5,122 nt of DNA, taken from NCBI GenBank assembly GCA_007571225.1, contig RKRU01000064.1:1-5122 (forward strand). Direction: 5' to 3'. Every line of letters begins with the position of its first letter. Within the stretch, counting starts at the first letter, position 1. The notes under the pieces were generated by a model. The model saw only the letters and a list, made by a program, of their open reading frames with translations, made no database searches and had not been told where the DNA came from. The position numbers and the translations under genes are program-made. The stretch comes from Nitrosopumilaceae archaeon. Its GTDB lineage: Archaea; Thermoproteota; Nitrososphaeria; Nitrososphaerales; Nitrosopumilaceae. Shown here piece after piece: positions 1 to 5,011 of this stretch.

Positions 1-12
1 GTGTATTGAACG

Positions 13-36
13 AATTAAAAAGTGAGAAAATGAGGT
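13..36 (-). terminator. U-rich putative terminator after the two-helix membrane protein gene
   Basis: Read on the minus strand, the DNA just past the TAA stop at 48-50 contains a pyrimidine-rich stretch ending in CTTTTTAATT (13-22). Archaeal RNA polymerase can terminate at such U-runs without a hairpin, and no stem is visible here. A gene continuing beyond the window edge cannot be excluded. Confidence 0.35.
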
Positions 37-47
37 AAAGCAAGCAC

Positions 48-368
48 TTACCAGTACTTGCCGTTGTCTGGTATCAGACCTATTCCCTCGCGCTCAAAGT
101 GTCTGTCTAGTTCGTCAACCCACTTTTCACGGTTGTCTTTGTAGGCCCAGCCATGAACACGCAGCCAGAATGCTATAATTCCAAGAAGGAATATTGTGAA
201 CATCATGGTCCCGAAGATGTAAATCATTACATCAAAGAATAGCGGATCATAGTTCGGCCCAAGTTGCCCCATTATCGCGGACAAAATGCTCAGGAAGATT
301 CCTGCTATGGGTTCCATAATATCATGGACTTGAGTGTATGTTATATACATTTCTGTTTGTGCGGGCAA
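48..368 (-). CDS. Small two-helix membrane protein, possible accessory subunit of archaeal ammonia monooxygenase
   Basis: A 106-residue protein of unproven function. It has two hydrophobic segments, at about residues 20-37 (IAGIFLSILSAIMG) and 45-70 (FFDVMIYIFGTMMFTIFLLGIIAFWL), joined by a short GPNYDP loop. A charged tail of about 36 residues follows (WAYKDNREKWVDELDRHFEREG) and ends in DNGKYW. There is no signal peptide, so it should sit in the membrane as a helical hairpin. The polar face rich in Tyr, Trp and His and the fixed-looking termini suggest a subunit of a membrane complex. In ammonia-oxidising archaea, small proteins of this size (AmoX, AmoY, AmoZ) accompany AmoABC; I infer a possible match without alignment. 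A small subunit of another respiratory complex is the main alternative. The longest frame starts at TTG (368), but the ATG at 350 (residue 7) is at least as likely; neither has a clear ribosome binding site. It lies 65 bp downstream of the 434-766 gene on the same strand. Being a real gene is near certain; the role is not. Confidence 0.85.
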   Translation of the reverse strand: MPAQTEMYITYTQVHDIMEPIAGIFLSILSAIMGQLGPNYDPLFFDVMIYIFGTMMFTIFLLGIIAFWLRVHGWAYKDNREKWVDELDRHFEREGIGLIPDNGKYW

Positions 369-426
369 AATGAGGGATGGGTCAGACGTGACTAGTGGAG
401 AATGAGAAGGAGGAATAAAAGAAAGC

Positions 427-443
427 CAGAGGCTTAGCCTCTG
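427..443 (-). terminator. Stop-codon hairpin followed by U-rich tract
   Basis: On the minus strand the last codons read GGC AGA GGC TAA. The sequence CAGAGGC-TAA-GCCTCTG is a perfect 7-bp inverted repeat whose 3-nt loop is the stop codon itself. It is followed directly by a pyrimidine-rich, T-rich tract (positions 426 down to 400, GGCTTTCTTTTATTCC at the start). Stem plus U-tract resembles an intrinsic terminator or an RNA 3'-end stabiliser that could set different levels for the 434-766 and 48-368 genes. Pairing is seen directly; the function is inferred. Confidence 0.55.
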
Positions 444-766
444 CCCATTGCAGCATATTTGCCAGAACGCCCTCTTATGAAGAAGGCTCCTGCAATACCA
501 CCAAAGACGGCACCTGCGATAACTGATGCACCTACAACACCATTGGCGTCAAGGTACGGGGTTCCAGAACCAGTTGACGGATTGTCTTCAGCAATCTGTA
601 TTCTGTCTGATTGTATCTTAAGCACCTCTTCAAGGGTATACGCACCTGTCTCGCCCGCGCCACCAACATTACCCATGTATTGGGCAAATGCAACTGACGT
701 GGCACCTATGGTACCGGCAAGGAGCACAGACAGTATTGTTGCGGATAATAGTATCTTCGTATTCAT
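434..766 (-). CDS. Secreted/membrane-anchored small protein with signal peptide and glycine-rich C-terminal helix
   Basis: A 110-residue protein that I cannot name with confidence. Residues 1-28 form a typical Sec signal peptide: basic MNTK, a long hydrophobic core, and a likely cleavage site after AFA (26-28). Residues 29-75 are a short, mildly acidic extracytoplasmic domain (YTLEEVLKIQSDRIQIAEDNP, then a Ser/Thr/Gly linker). Residues 77-97 are one transmembrane helix very rich in Gly and Ala (GVVGASVIAGAVFGGIAGAFF), a pattern typical of tightly packed helices. The C-terminus is a short basic cytoplasmic tail (RGRSGKYAAMGRG), giving a type I topology. The ATG at 766 is supported by the signal peptide starting there and by a TATA box about 36 bp upstream. 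The next gene on the strand is also a small membrane protein, so the two may serve the same complex. An accessory ammonia-monooxygenase subunit is one candidate; a thaumarchaeal cell-surface protein is another. Confidence 0.87.
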   Translation of the reverse strand: MNTKILLSATILSVLLAGTIGATSVAFAQYMGNVGGAGETGAYTLEEVLKIQSDRIQIAEDNPSTGSGTPYLDANGVVGASVIAGAVFGGIAGAFFIRGRSGKYAAMGRG

Positions 767-797
767 TGCGTTTACCTAATCCTTCTTTTATTCATAG

Positions 798-815
798 TTA
801 TTTAAAACTTATTCT
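798..815 (-). promoter_or_regulatory. BRE/TATA promoter of the signal-peptide protein gene
   Basis: Read on the minus strand the sequence is GAATAAGTTTTAAATAAC. It holds an A-rich BRE-like stretch next to the TATA-like TTTAAATAA (806-798). The box is centred about 36 bp before the ATG at 766. With normal archaeal spacing of about 26 bp, transcription would start near 776 and leave a leader of roughly 10 nt. Confidence 0.6.
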
Positions 816-840
816 TTGGCAGGCGAAAATGGTCGCTCCC

Positions 841-848
841 TTTATAAG
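841..848. promoter_or_regulatory. Second TATA-like element, orientation uncertain
   Basis: TTTATAAG is nearly symmetric and reads as a TATA box on either strand. On the minus strand it would start transcripts near 818, giving a second, longer leader (about 50 nt) for the 434-766 gene. On the plus strand it would start near 870 and could drive an uncharacterised RNA across the intergenic region. No good BRE flanks it on either side, so it remains a candidate only. Confidence 0.3.
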
Positions 849-1015
849 CACCTAGGTCCCATGAAAGAAAATGGATACTACACTACAGAAATACCATATT
901 CGCGTGTATCTTCATAGATTGTCAACCTCTTGTGATTAATTTGCTCCACAGGATTGGAGTAGCCATAAAGAGTGCATAACCCCACTTGGTAGGGACGACT
1001 GCGGCAATAATGCAA

Positions 1016-1034
1016 GGGCGGCGGCCGCCAGCCC
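1016..1034. repeat. GC-rich palindrome
   Basis: GGCGGCCGCC (1020-1029) is a perfect 10-bp palindrome. It is flanked by GGGC (1016-1019) and GCCC (1031-1034), which extend the symmetry across one unpaired A at 1030. It stands out in a region of otherwise mixed composition. It could be a protein-binding site or part of an RNA stem, and nothing in the sequence decides between these. Confidence 0.5.
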
Positions 1035-1153
1035 AGACCGGCCGAATGTGAGGATTACACGGGTATGCCCCCGACGTGATCGTGGCGGCATCAAACAGCA
1101 ACACTCCTTGGACCGGCAGAATGCAAGGACAGCACTGATATGGAAAAAGTCGA

Positions 1154-1183
1154 ATTCCAGTGTAATGGAATCCAGAATTACAC
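1154..1183 (+). repeat. Two interlocking inverted repeats (possible pseudoknot)
   Basis: ATTCCA (1154-1159) pairs with TGGAAT (1166-1171). The 6 nt between them, GTGTAA (1160-1165), pair with TTACAC (1178-1183). If transcribed, the second helix crosses the first as in an H-type pseudoknot. Alternatively the two hairpins exclude each other, since GTGTAAT/ATTACAC is a perfect 7-bp stem by itself. There are no spare loop bases between the stems, so a full pseudoknot would be strained. Confidence 0.45.
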
Positions 1184-1252
1184 CATTCACAATACCCTCC
1201 CACCCACAAACAACGATCAGAACGCATCATCTATGATACTATTCCATCTGCA

Positions 1253-1288
1253 TGCACGGCCGCCACCATCTGCACGGCCGCCACCATC
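1253..1288. repeat. Tandem 18-bp direct repeat upstream of the rps15 promoter
   Basis: The unit TGCACGGCCGCCACCATC occurs twice in perfect tandem (1253-1270 and 1271-1288). The array ends only a few bases before the BRE/TATA of rps15, where archaeal activators often bind. The repeat could also be translated in frame with S15 as His/Gly/Arg-rich residues, but the promoter lies downstream of it, so this is probably DNA-level structure. Confidence 0.7.
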
Positions 1289-1292
1289 CGGA

Positions 1293-1308
1293 GAAAAGGT
1301 TTAAGTTA
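1293..1308 (+). promoter_or_regulatory. BRE/TATA promoter of the rps15 operon
   Basis: An A-rich BRE-like GAAAAGG (positions 1293-1299) precedes the TATA-like TTTAAGTTA (1300-1308). The box centre is about 26 bp before the ATG at 1330, the normal distance to an archaeal transcription start. The S15 message is therefore predicted to be leaderless, which agrees with the absence of a Shine-Dalgarno sequence before 1330. Confidence 0.65.
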
Positions 1309-1329
1309 ATACCAAAAAAGCAAGACTCT

Positions 1330-1779
1330 ATGGGCCGAATGCACACTCACAGACACGGCAAGTCACACTCAATTCGGCCTTCCGTTCCGGCCAATCCGAC
1401 TTGGGTAAAGCACACACCCAAGGAGGTCGAGGCGCTGGTGGTAAAGTACTCAAAGGAGGGACTGACACCAAGCCAGATAGGCATAAAACTGAGGGACCAG
1501 TATGCAATTCCCCTAGTCAGGGTAATAACAAAAAAGTCCATTGGAAAAATTCTAGAGGAGAACCAACTAAAGCCGGAGATGCCAGAGGATCTTGACAATA
1601 TAGTAAAAAAGGCAGTCGGACTACAGAGGCACCTCAGAGAGAACAGAGGGGATAGAAGAAACGTCAGGTCCCTTGAACTGATAGAGGCCAAGATGCACAG
1701 ACTCTCCGTATACTACAAGAGGATCGGGCAGCTGCCCAAAACTTGGAAATATAAATCAGTTGTAGCCCAACTGGAGTGA
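1330..1779 (+). CDS. rps15: 30S ribosomal protein S15 (S13e/uS15 family)
   Basis: The 149-residue protein matches the archaeal/eukaryotic form of uS15, which is longer than the roughly 89-residue bacterial protein. It begins MGRMHTHRHGKSHS, the basic N-terminus typical of archaeal S15. An N-terminal helical domain follows (about 28-80, HTPKEVEALVVKYSKEGLTPSQIG). The S15 core occupies about residues 85-149, with the rRNA-binding segment HLRENRGDRRNVRSLELIEAKMHRLSVYYKR (101-131) and the ending LPKTWKYKSVVAQLE. S15 binds the central domain of 16S rRNA early in small-subunit assembly. The frame is open upstream to an ATG at 1252, but that would add 26 His/Arg-rich residues encoded by a tandem repeat and by the promoter. 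The family N-terminus and the TATA spacing favour 1330. It is the first gene of the operon and its TGA stop is one base before the next start. Confidence 0.96.
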   Translation: MGRMHTHRHGKSHSIRPSVPANPTWVKHTPKEVEALVVKYSKEGLTPSQIGIKLRDQYAIPLVRVITKKSIGKILEENQLKPEMPEDLDNIVKKAVGLQRHLRENRGDRRNVRSLELIEAKMHRLSVYYKRIGQLPKTWKYKSVVAQLE

Positions 1780-1780
1780 C
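1773..1780 (+). promoter_or_regulatory. Ribosome binding site of the DHH nuclease gene, overlapping the rps15 stop
   Basis: GGAGTGAC lies immediately before the ATG at 1781 and resembles the archaeal Shine-Dalgarno core GGAGGTGA. Its TGA (1777-1779) is the rps15 stop codon. The arrangement fits translational coupling between the two genes and supports 1781 as the start. Confidence 0.55.
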
Positions 1781-3199
1781 ATGTCACATTCGCTAGACGA
1801 GTCACTAAAGCTCCTCAAGGACAAGATCTCCGACTGTATAAAGTCAAACGGGTCCATACTAGTCAACACCCACATAGACTGTGACGGGCTTTCAGCAGGC
1901 AGCATCATAACAAAGGCGCTGATCAGGGCGGGCGCTAGGTGTACCGTAACCACCACAAAGGAGTTCAGCGACTCTGTAGTCAGGCAGTTAAAGGCCAGAT
2001 CGCAGGACCTCTATATAGTGACCGACCTAGGCGGGGGGTTTGCAGGCAAGATGGAGAGGGCGCTAGGCGACAAGTGGATCATACTTGACCATCACCAGAT
2101 TGCAGACGATGAAAAGGACAACCCCAACGTTATCAACGCTTGGAAGTACGGCATTGACGGCGGCACAGAGATCTCTGCAGGTGGAATGTCGTATCTGGCA
2201 GCAGCATCGCTTGACGACCGTAACACGGACCTATCGGCCATGGCAGTAGTCTCCGCGCTAGGCGACAGGCAGGACCAGGGGGAGCGCAAGTCGCTTGTGG
2301 GCAAGAACTTTGAGATATCCGAGACTGCAAAGTCCCAAGGACTGCTCAATGTGGATATGGACCTGCTGCTAGTAGGTAGGGAGACAAAGCCGCTTGCTAC
2401 TGCGCTTGCCTATACCTCGCAGCCGTTCATAGACGGGTTGACATGGAACAGGGATACGTGTTACTCCCTTCTGGTCTCCTCAAAGGTGAAGCTGAAGGAG
2501 GATGGGAGGTGGAGGGTGCCTGCGGAGCTCGATGAGGACGAGAAGAAGCGCGTGATCAAGTCCATAGCTCAGTTTGCATCCACCAAGAATGCAACTGAGA
2601 TCATATCCGAGCTCATAGGACATACATACACATTCCCAAAGGAGGACAGCAGGAGCTTTCTGCGCGACGGGCGCGAGTTCTCCACCATGCTCAACTCATG
2701 CGGCAGGATAGCCAAGGCCGGAGTTGGAATAGCAATATGCATGGGAGACCACAACCGGAGCCTCCGTGATGGGAAGAAGATACTAGAGGAGTACAGAAAG
2801 AGAATCAGAGACTGCATAAACATACTTACAAACGAGCGATGGCGCATATCTGCAGGTACTTCAACTACTGATACTACGTACGTCACTATAAATGCCGAAG
2901 GGGTCGTGCCCGAGACGATGTCGGGCACAATATCATCCATAATGGCAGGCTCCCCCAAGTATGCCGATCGTATAGTCATACTCTGGACAAAGGCAGAAGA
3001 AGAGTTGATGCTAAAGTTCTCGGCAAGAAAGTCATACTCGGTGGGACCCGAGATCAACCTGAGTACGGTCATGGGTGATACGGCCAGGGCATGCGGCGGC
3101 GTCGGAGGTGGACACAGTGCGGCGGCAGGAGCCAAGATAACTAAAGACAAATTGGACGAGTTTCTGAAGATTTTCGATGCGAATGTCGCTCAGGTGTAA
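1781..3199 (+). CDS. recJ: RecJ-like DHH/DHHA1 nuclease (archaeal GAN/Cdc45-related family)
   Basis: The 472-residue protein is a DHH phosphoesterase. Metal-binding motifs appear in order: HIDCDG (31-36), TDLGGG with Asp82, LDHH (102-105), and Asp162 in SALGDRQDQG. The C-terminal DHHA1 nucleic-acid-binding domain ends with the Gly-rich GGVGGGHSAAAGAKI (439-453). All expected acidic and His residues are present, so it should be catalytically active, unlike eukaryotic Cdc45. Archaeal members studied elsewhere act as single-strand exonucleases, and some bind GINS as part of a CMG-like replicative helicase; which role applies here is inference. The length fits the archaeal family and is shorter than bacterial RecJ (about 570), which has an extra OB domain. 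The gene follows rps15 by one base and overlaps pcc1. The association of an S15 gene with a RecJ-like gene recurs in other archaea, including Thermococcales. Confidence 0.92.
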   Translation: MSHSLDESLKLLKDKISDCIKSNGSILVNTHIDCDGLSAGSIITKALIRAGARCTVTTTKEFSDSVVRQLKARSQDLYIVTDLGGGFAGKMERALGDKWIILDHHQIADDEKDNPNVINAWKYGIDGGTEISAGGMSYLAAASLDDRNTDLSAMAVVSALGDRQDQGERKSLVGKNFEISETAKSQGLLNVDMDLLLVGRETKPLATALAYTSQPFIDGLTWNRDTCYSLLVSSKVKLKEDGRWRVPAELDEDEKKRVIKSIAQFASTKNATEIISELIGHTYTFPKEDSRSFLRDGREFSTMLNSCGRIAKAGVGIAICMGDHNRSLRDGKKILEEYRKRIRDCINILTNERWRISAGTSTTDTTYVTINAEGVVPETMSGTISSIMAGSPKYADRIVILWTKAEEELMLKFSARKSYSVGPEINLSTVMGDTARACGGVGGGHSAAAGAKITKDKLDEFLKIFDANVAQV

Positions 3200-3440
3200 G
3201 GTTCTAGTGCGCATAAGGCTCACAGGCGGCGAGGCGGCAGCCATCAGGGAGGCCTTAGAACCAGACAACGTAAGGATGCCCGAGGGCCTAGATGTAGATG
3301 TAAGGGACGACAGTGCAAGGGATGTGTTGATACTAGAGTTCTCCGATGCAGGCAAAGACGGCATAAACCACCTAGTGGGTACCATCGACGAGGTACTAGA
3401 ACACGTACAGGTGGCGCTGGGGGCGATACGGCGTTGCTAG
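3177..3440 (+). CDS. pcc1: KEOPS complex subunit Pcc1
   Basis: This small protein (87 residues from the first ATG) has the Pcc1 layout: a beta strand (VLVRIRLTGG), a helix (EAAAIREAL) ending in the family signature EPDN (28-31), two strands (DVDVRDD and DVLILEFS), and a long C-terminal helix (GINHLVGTIDEVLEHVQVALGAI). Pcc1 dimerises and bridges the Kae1/Bud32/Cgi121 units of KEOPS, which makes the t6A37 modification of ANN-decoding tRNAs in the cytoplasm. The start is uncertain. ATG at 3177 or 3183 overlaps the nuclease gene by 23 or 17 nt. A GTG at 3207 would give 77 residues with no overlap, preceded by AGGTGTAAGG (3192-3201), and would place the first strand nearer the N-terminus, as in short archaeal homologues. 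Pcc1 next to S15 and a RecJ-like gene is a familiar archaeal grouping, which strengthens the call. Confidence 0.85.
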   Translation: MRMSLRCKVLVRIRLTGGEAAAIREALEPDNVRMPEGLDVDVRDDSARDVLILEFSDAGKDGINHLVGTIDEVLEHVQVALGAIRRC

Positions 3441-4723
3441 ACCCTGCCATGGTAAGAAGGGACCCACAGGCAGTCAAGAATATGCTGAGGGCGCGGGCCG
3501 TAAGGTTTGATCTAGACGCGCTGCTAGAGATTGACCAGAATAGAAGGAGGGTACTGTCAGAGATCGAGGGCCTGCGGGCCGTACGGAACAGGACGGGCCG
3601 CGAGATATCGGAGATCAAAAAGAGCGGTATGGGGGATGCATCAGAGGCGATCGCGCGCATGGGGACAATCATATCGGACATCGAAAGATTGTCCAAGGAC
3701 TATGAGGCGATCGAGTCTAGCTATTACGAGATGGCCATGTCCCTGCCAAACATCGTAGAGAGAACGGTCCCGGTGGGGCCCGACGATGCCTCAAACAGGG
3801 AGGTTGGTAGGTGGGGCGCCCCTCCAAAATTTGACTTTGATACCAAAAACCACATTGACATAGCAGAATGCCTAGACTTGGTGGACCTGAAGAGGGCATC
3901 GAAGGTTGCAGGAAGCAGGTTCTACTATATGAAGGGGGACCTTGCAAGGCTGAATTATGCGCTGATTCGCGCCGCGCTTGACTTTCTCGCAGAAGAGGGG
4001 TACGTGGCCGTGCAGCCGCCATACATGATAAACAAAAGTTCCATGAAGGGAGCAGTCATTGCAGACGACTTTGAGGAGGCCATATACAAGATAGAGGGGG
4101 AGGACCTGTACATGATAGGCACCTCAGAGCACGCCATAGCTGCGATGCATACCGACGAGATACTTGACGGCAAGAGGCTGCCCCTCAGGTACGGCGGGGT
4201 CAGCCCCTGCTTTAGAAGGGAGGCCGGGGCGCACGGCAGGGACCAGAAAGGGATATTCAGGGTGCACCAATTTGAGAAGATCGAGCAGTTCGTCTTTGCA
4301 AGACCCGAGGACTCGTGGAGGGAGCACGAGAGGATGCGCAGTACGGCAGAGAGGTTCTATCAAAGGCTCAAAATACCATACAGGACGATGTTGCTCTCGT
4401 CGGGGGATATGGGCAAGGTCTCTGCAAAGACGTACGATTTAGAGGCGTGGATGGCAGGCCAGAATGCATACAGGGAGATCGTGTCGTGCTCCAACTGTCT
4501 TGACTATCAGGCAAGGAGGCTGAAGATCAGGTTCAGGGACAGAACCAACGACGACACCACGTACGTACATACGTTAAACAGCACCCTAGTTGCAACCACG
4601 AGGGTTCTGGTGGCTATAATGGAGAACATGCAGCGGGCAGACGGGAGTTTTGTCATACCAGACATGCTAGTAGGATATATGGGCGGGCAGAAGGAGATCG
4701 GTCCGGCACCCCGGGGCACGTAA
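3434..4723 (+). CDS. serS: Seryl-tRNA synthetase (class IIa, common type)
   Basis: The 429-residue enzyme charges tRNA-Ser (and tRNA-Sec where present) with serine using ATP. Residues 1 to about 105 form the N-terminal domain with the antiparallel coiled coil that grips the tRNA long variable arm (LLEIDQNRRRVLSEIEGLRAVRN out, then IARMGTIISDIERLSKDYEAIESS back). The class II catalytic core follows: motif 1 around LNYALIRAALDFLAEEGYVAVQPP (173-196), the serine-site loop MIGTSEHAI (227-235), motif 2 CFRREAG (259-265) continuing to RVHQFEKIEQF, the DLEAWMAGQNAYREIVSCSNCLDYQARR block (335-362), and motif 3 LNSTLVATTRVLVAIMENMQ (381-400) with Arg390. It is the common SerRS, not the rare methanogen type. 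The start is a TTG at 3434; it gives the family N-terminus MLDPAMVRRDP, whereas the ATG at 3449 would remove it. It overlaps the end of pcc1 by 7 nt. The C-terminus GQKEIGPAPRGT is slightly longer than usual. Confidence 0.97.
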   Translation: MLDPAMVRRDPQAVKNMLRARAVRFDLDALLEIDQNRRRVLSEIEGLRAVRNRTGREISEIKKSGMGDASEAIARMGTIISDIERLSKDYEAIESSYYEMAMSLPNIVERTVPVGPDDASNREVGRWGAPPKFDFDTKNHIDIAECLDLVDLKRASKVAGSRFYYMKGDLARLNYALIRAALDFLAEEGYVAVQPPYMINKSSMKGAVIADDFEEAIYKIEGEDLYMIGTSEHAIAAMHTDEILDGKRLPLRYGGVSPCFRREAGAHGRDQKGIFRVHQFEKIEQFVFARPEDSWREHERMRSTAERFYQRLKIPYRTMLLSSGDMGKVSAKTYDLEAWMAGQNAYREIVSCSNCLDYQARRLKIRFRDRTNDDTTYVHTLNSTLVATTRVLVAIMENMQRADGSFVIPDMLVGYMGGQKEIGPAPRGT

Positions 4724-4744
4724 TGTTTCTAATTGTCGTGACTA

Positions 4745-4804
4745 TTTACATACTCCATGCTGAAACGACCTATCCTAGGTACAAATTTGACAAATTGTTT
4801 ACGC
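4745..4804. repeat. Diverged 60-bp direct repeat, copy A
   Basis: This matches 5012-5071 without gaps at 49 of 60 positions by hand alignment. The last 38 bp (4767-4804, GACCTATCCTAGG onward) differ at only 3 positions. It contains ACCTA-TCC-TAGGT (a 5-bp inverted repeat) and the 13-bp palindrome AATTTG-A-CAAATT at 4784-4796. Confidence 0.75.
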
Positions 4805-4851
4805 TAGGGTGCTCTCCAAAATACATGACCTGGCCAATCTCATAATATCCC

Positions 4852-4885
4852 GGCTAGTGGTAAATGTATTTAGTCACGTTTAGCC
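4852..4885. repeat. Imperfect 34-bp hairpin-forming inverted repeat
   Basis: The arms pair as GGCTA with TAGCC (4852-4856/4881-4885), GTG with CAC (4857-4859/4875-4877) and TAAA with TTTA (4861-4864/4869-4872), with small bulges and a TGTA loop. This is about 12 base pairs in total. A competing 7-bp pairing GGTAAAT/ATTTACC (4859-4865/4887-4893) overlaps it. It lies about 130 nt after serS and could be an RNA 3' structure or a cruciform. Confidence 0.5.
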
Positions 4886-4963
4886 AATTTACCGCACATG
4901 GATTGATGATTTGGATTGCTTGTACATCTTGTGATGCTAGATGCAGGCGCGTAGTGGTGTGCG

Positions 4964-4998
4964 AAAGAAATTGTTCTTTAAAAAATTGAAAAATTTTT
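4964..4998. terminator. Two adjacent AT-rich hairpins ending in a T-run
   Basis: AAAGAA-ATTG-TTCTTT (4964-4979) is a perfect 6-bp stem with a 4-nt loop. It is followed after one base by AAAAATT-GAAA-AATTTTT (4981-4998), a perfect 7-bp stem with a GAAA tetraloop ending in five Ts. The T-run could act as a terminator for plus-strand transcripts; the opposite strand also carries U-rich runs. It is far (about 240 nt) from the serS stop, so it may belong to another transcript. Confidence 0.4.
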
Positions 4999-5011
4999 GA
5001 CAAGGTAACCG

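Larger units (their letters stand above)
767..1329. other. Divergent intergenic region with no supported gene
   Basis: This 563-bp gap separates the minus-strand membrane-protein genes from the plus-strand ribosomal operon. No tRNA (no TPsiC-arm consensus), SRP RNA (no GGAAGGNAGCAG-type loop) or RNase P RNA signature was found. Short open frames here lack promoters, binding sites or protein-like composition. It contains related sequence modules at 1002-1017, 1036-1048 and 1111-1128, a GC-rich palindrome at 1016-1034, overlapping inverted repeats at 1154-1183, a tandem 18-bp repeat at 1253-1288, and one promoter near each end. A non-coding RNA is possible but not shown. Confidence 0.6.

Noticed and set aside
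459..779. Plus-strand open frame of 106 codons antisense to the signal-peptide protein
   Set aside because: The minus-strand reading has a signal peptide, a membrane helix and a promoter; the plus-strand product is Pro/Ala/Ser-rich without features.
1021..1028. GCGGCCGC (NotI site) as a cloning artefact
   Set aside because: Flanking sequence is continuous with the intergenic region and shows no vector or adaptor; it is part of a larger natural palindrome.
922..1230. Minus-strand open frame of 102 codons, rich in Cys and Trp
   Set aside because: No promoter or binding site at a proper distance, no recognisable domain, and composition typical of random translation; other short frames overlap it on both strands.
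870..1250. Possible SRP RNA, RNase P RNA, tRNA or C/D box RNA
   Set aside because: None of the defining conserved elements could be found on either strand; GTGATCG and CTGA near 1076-1138 are too loose for C and D boxes.
1261..1289. GCCGCCACCATC resembling a eukaryotic Kozak sequence
   Set aside because: This is an archaeal context, no ATG follows in either copy, and the match comes from the 18-bp repeat by chance.
1252..1329. In-frame N-terminal extension of S15 (starting MHGRHHLHGRHH)
   Set aside because: It is encoded by a tandem repeat and by the BRE/TATA promoter, and the archaeal family begins at the MGRMH position at 1330.
2569..3150. Minus-strand open frame of 193 codons inside the DHH nuclease gene
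   Set aside because: It is fully antisense to a well-supported conserved gene, and its Ser/Pro-rich composition reflects the opposite strand of GC-rich coding DNA.
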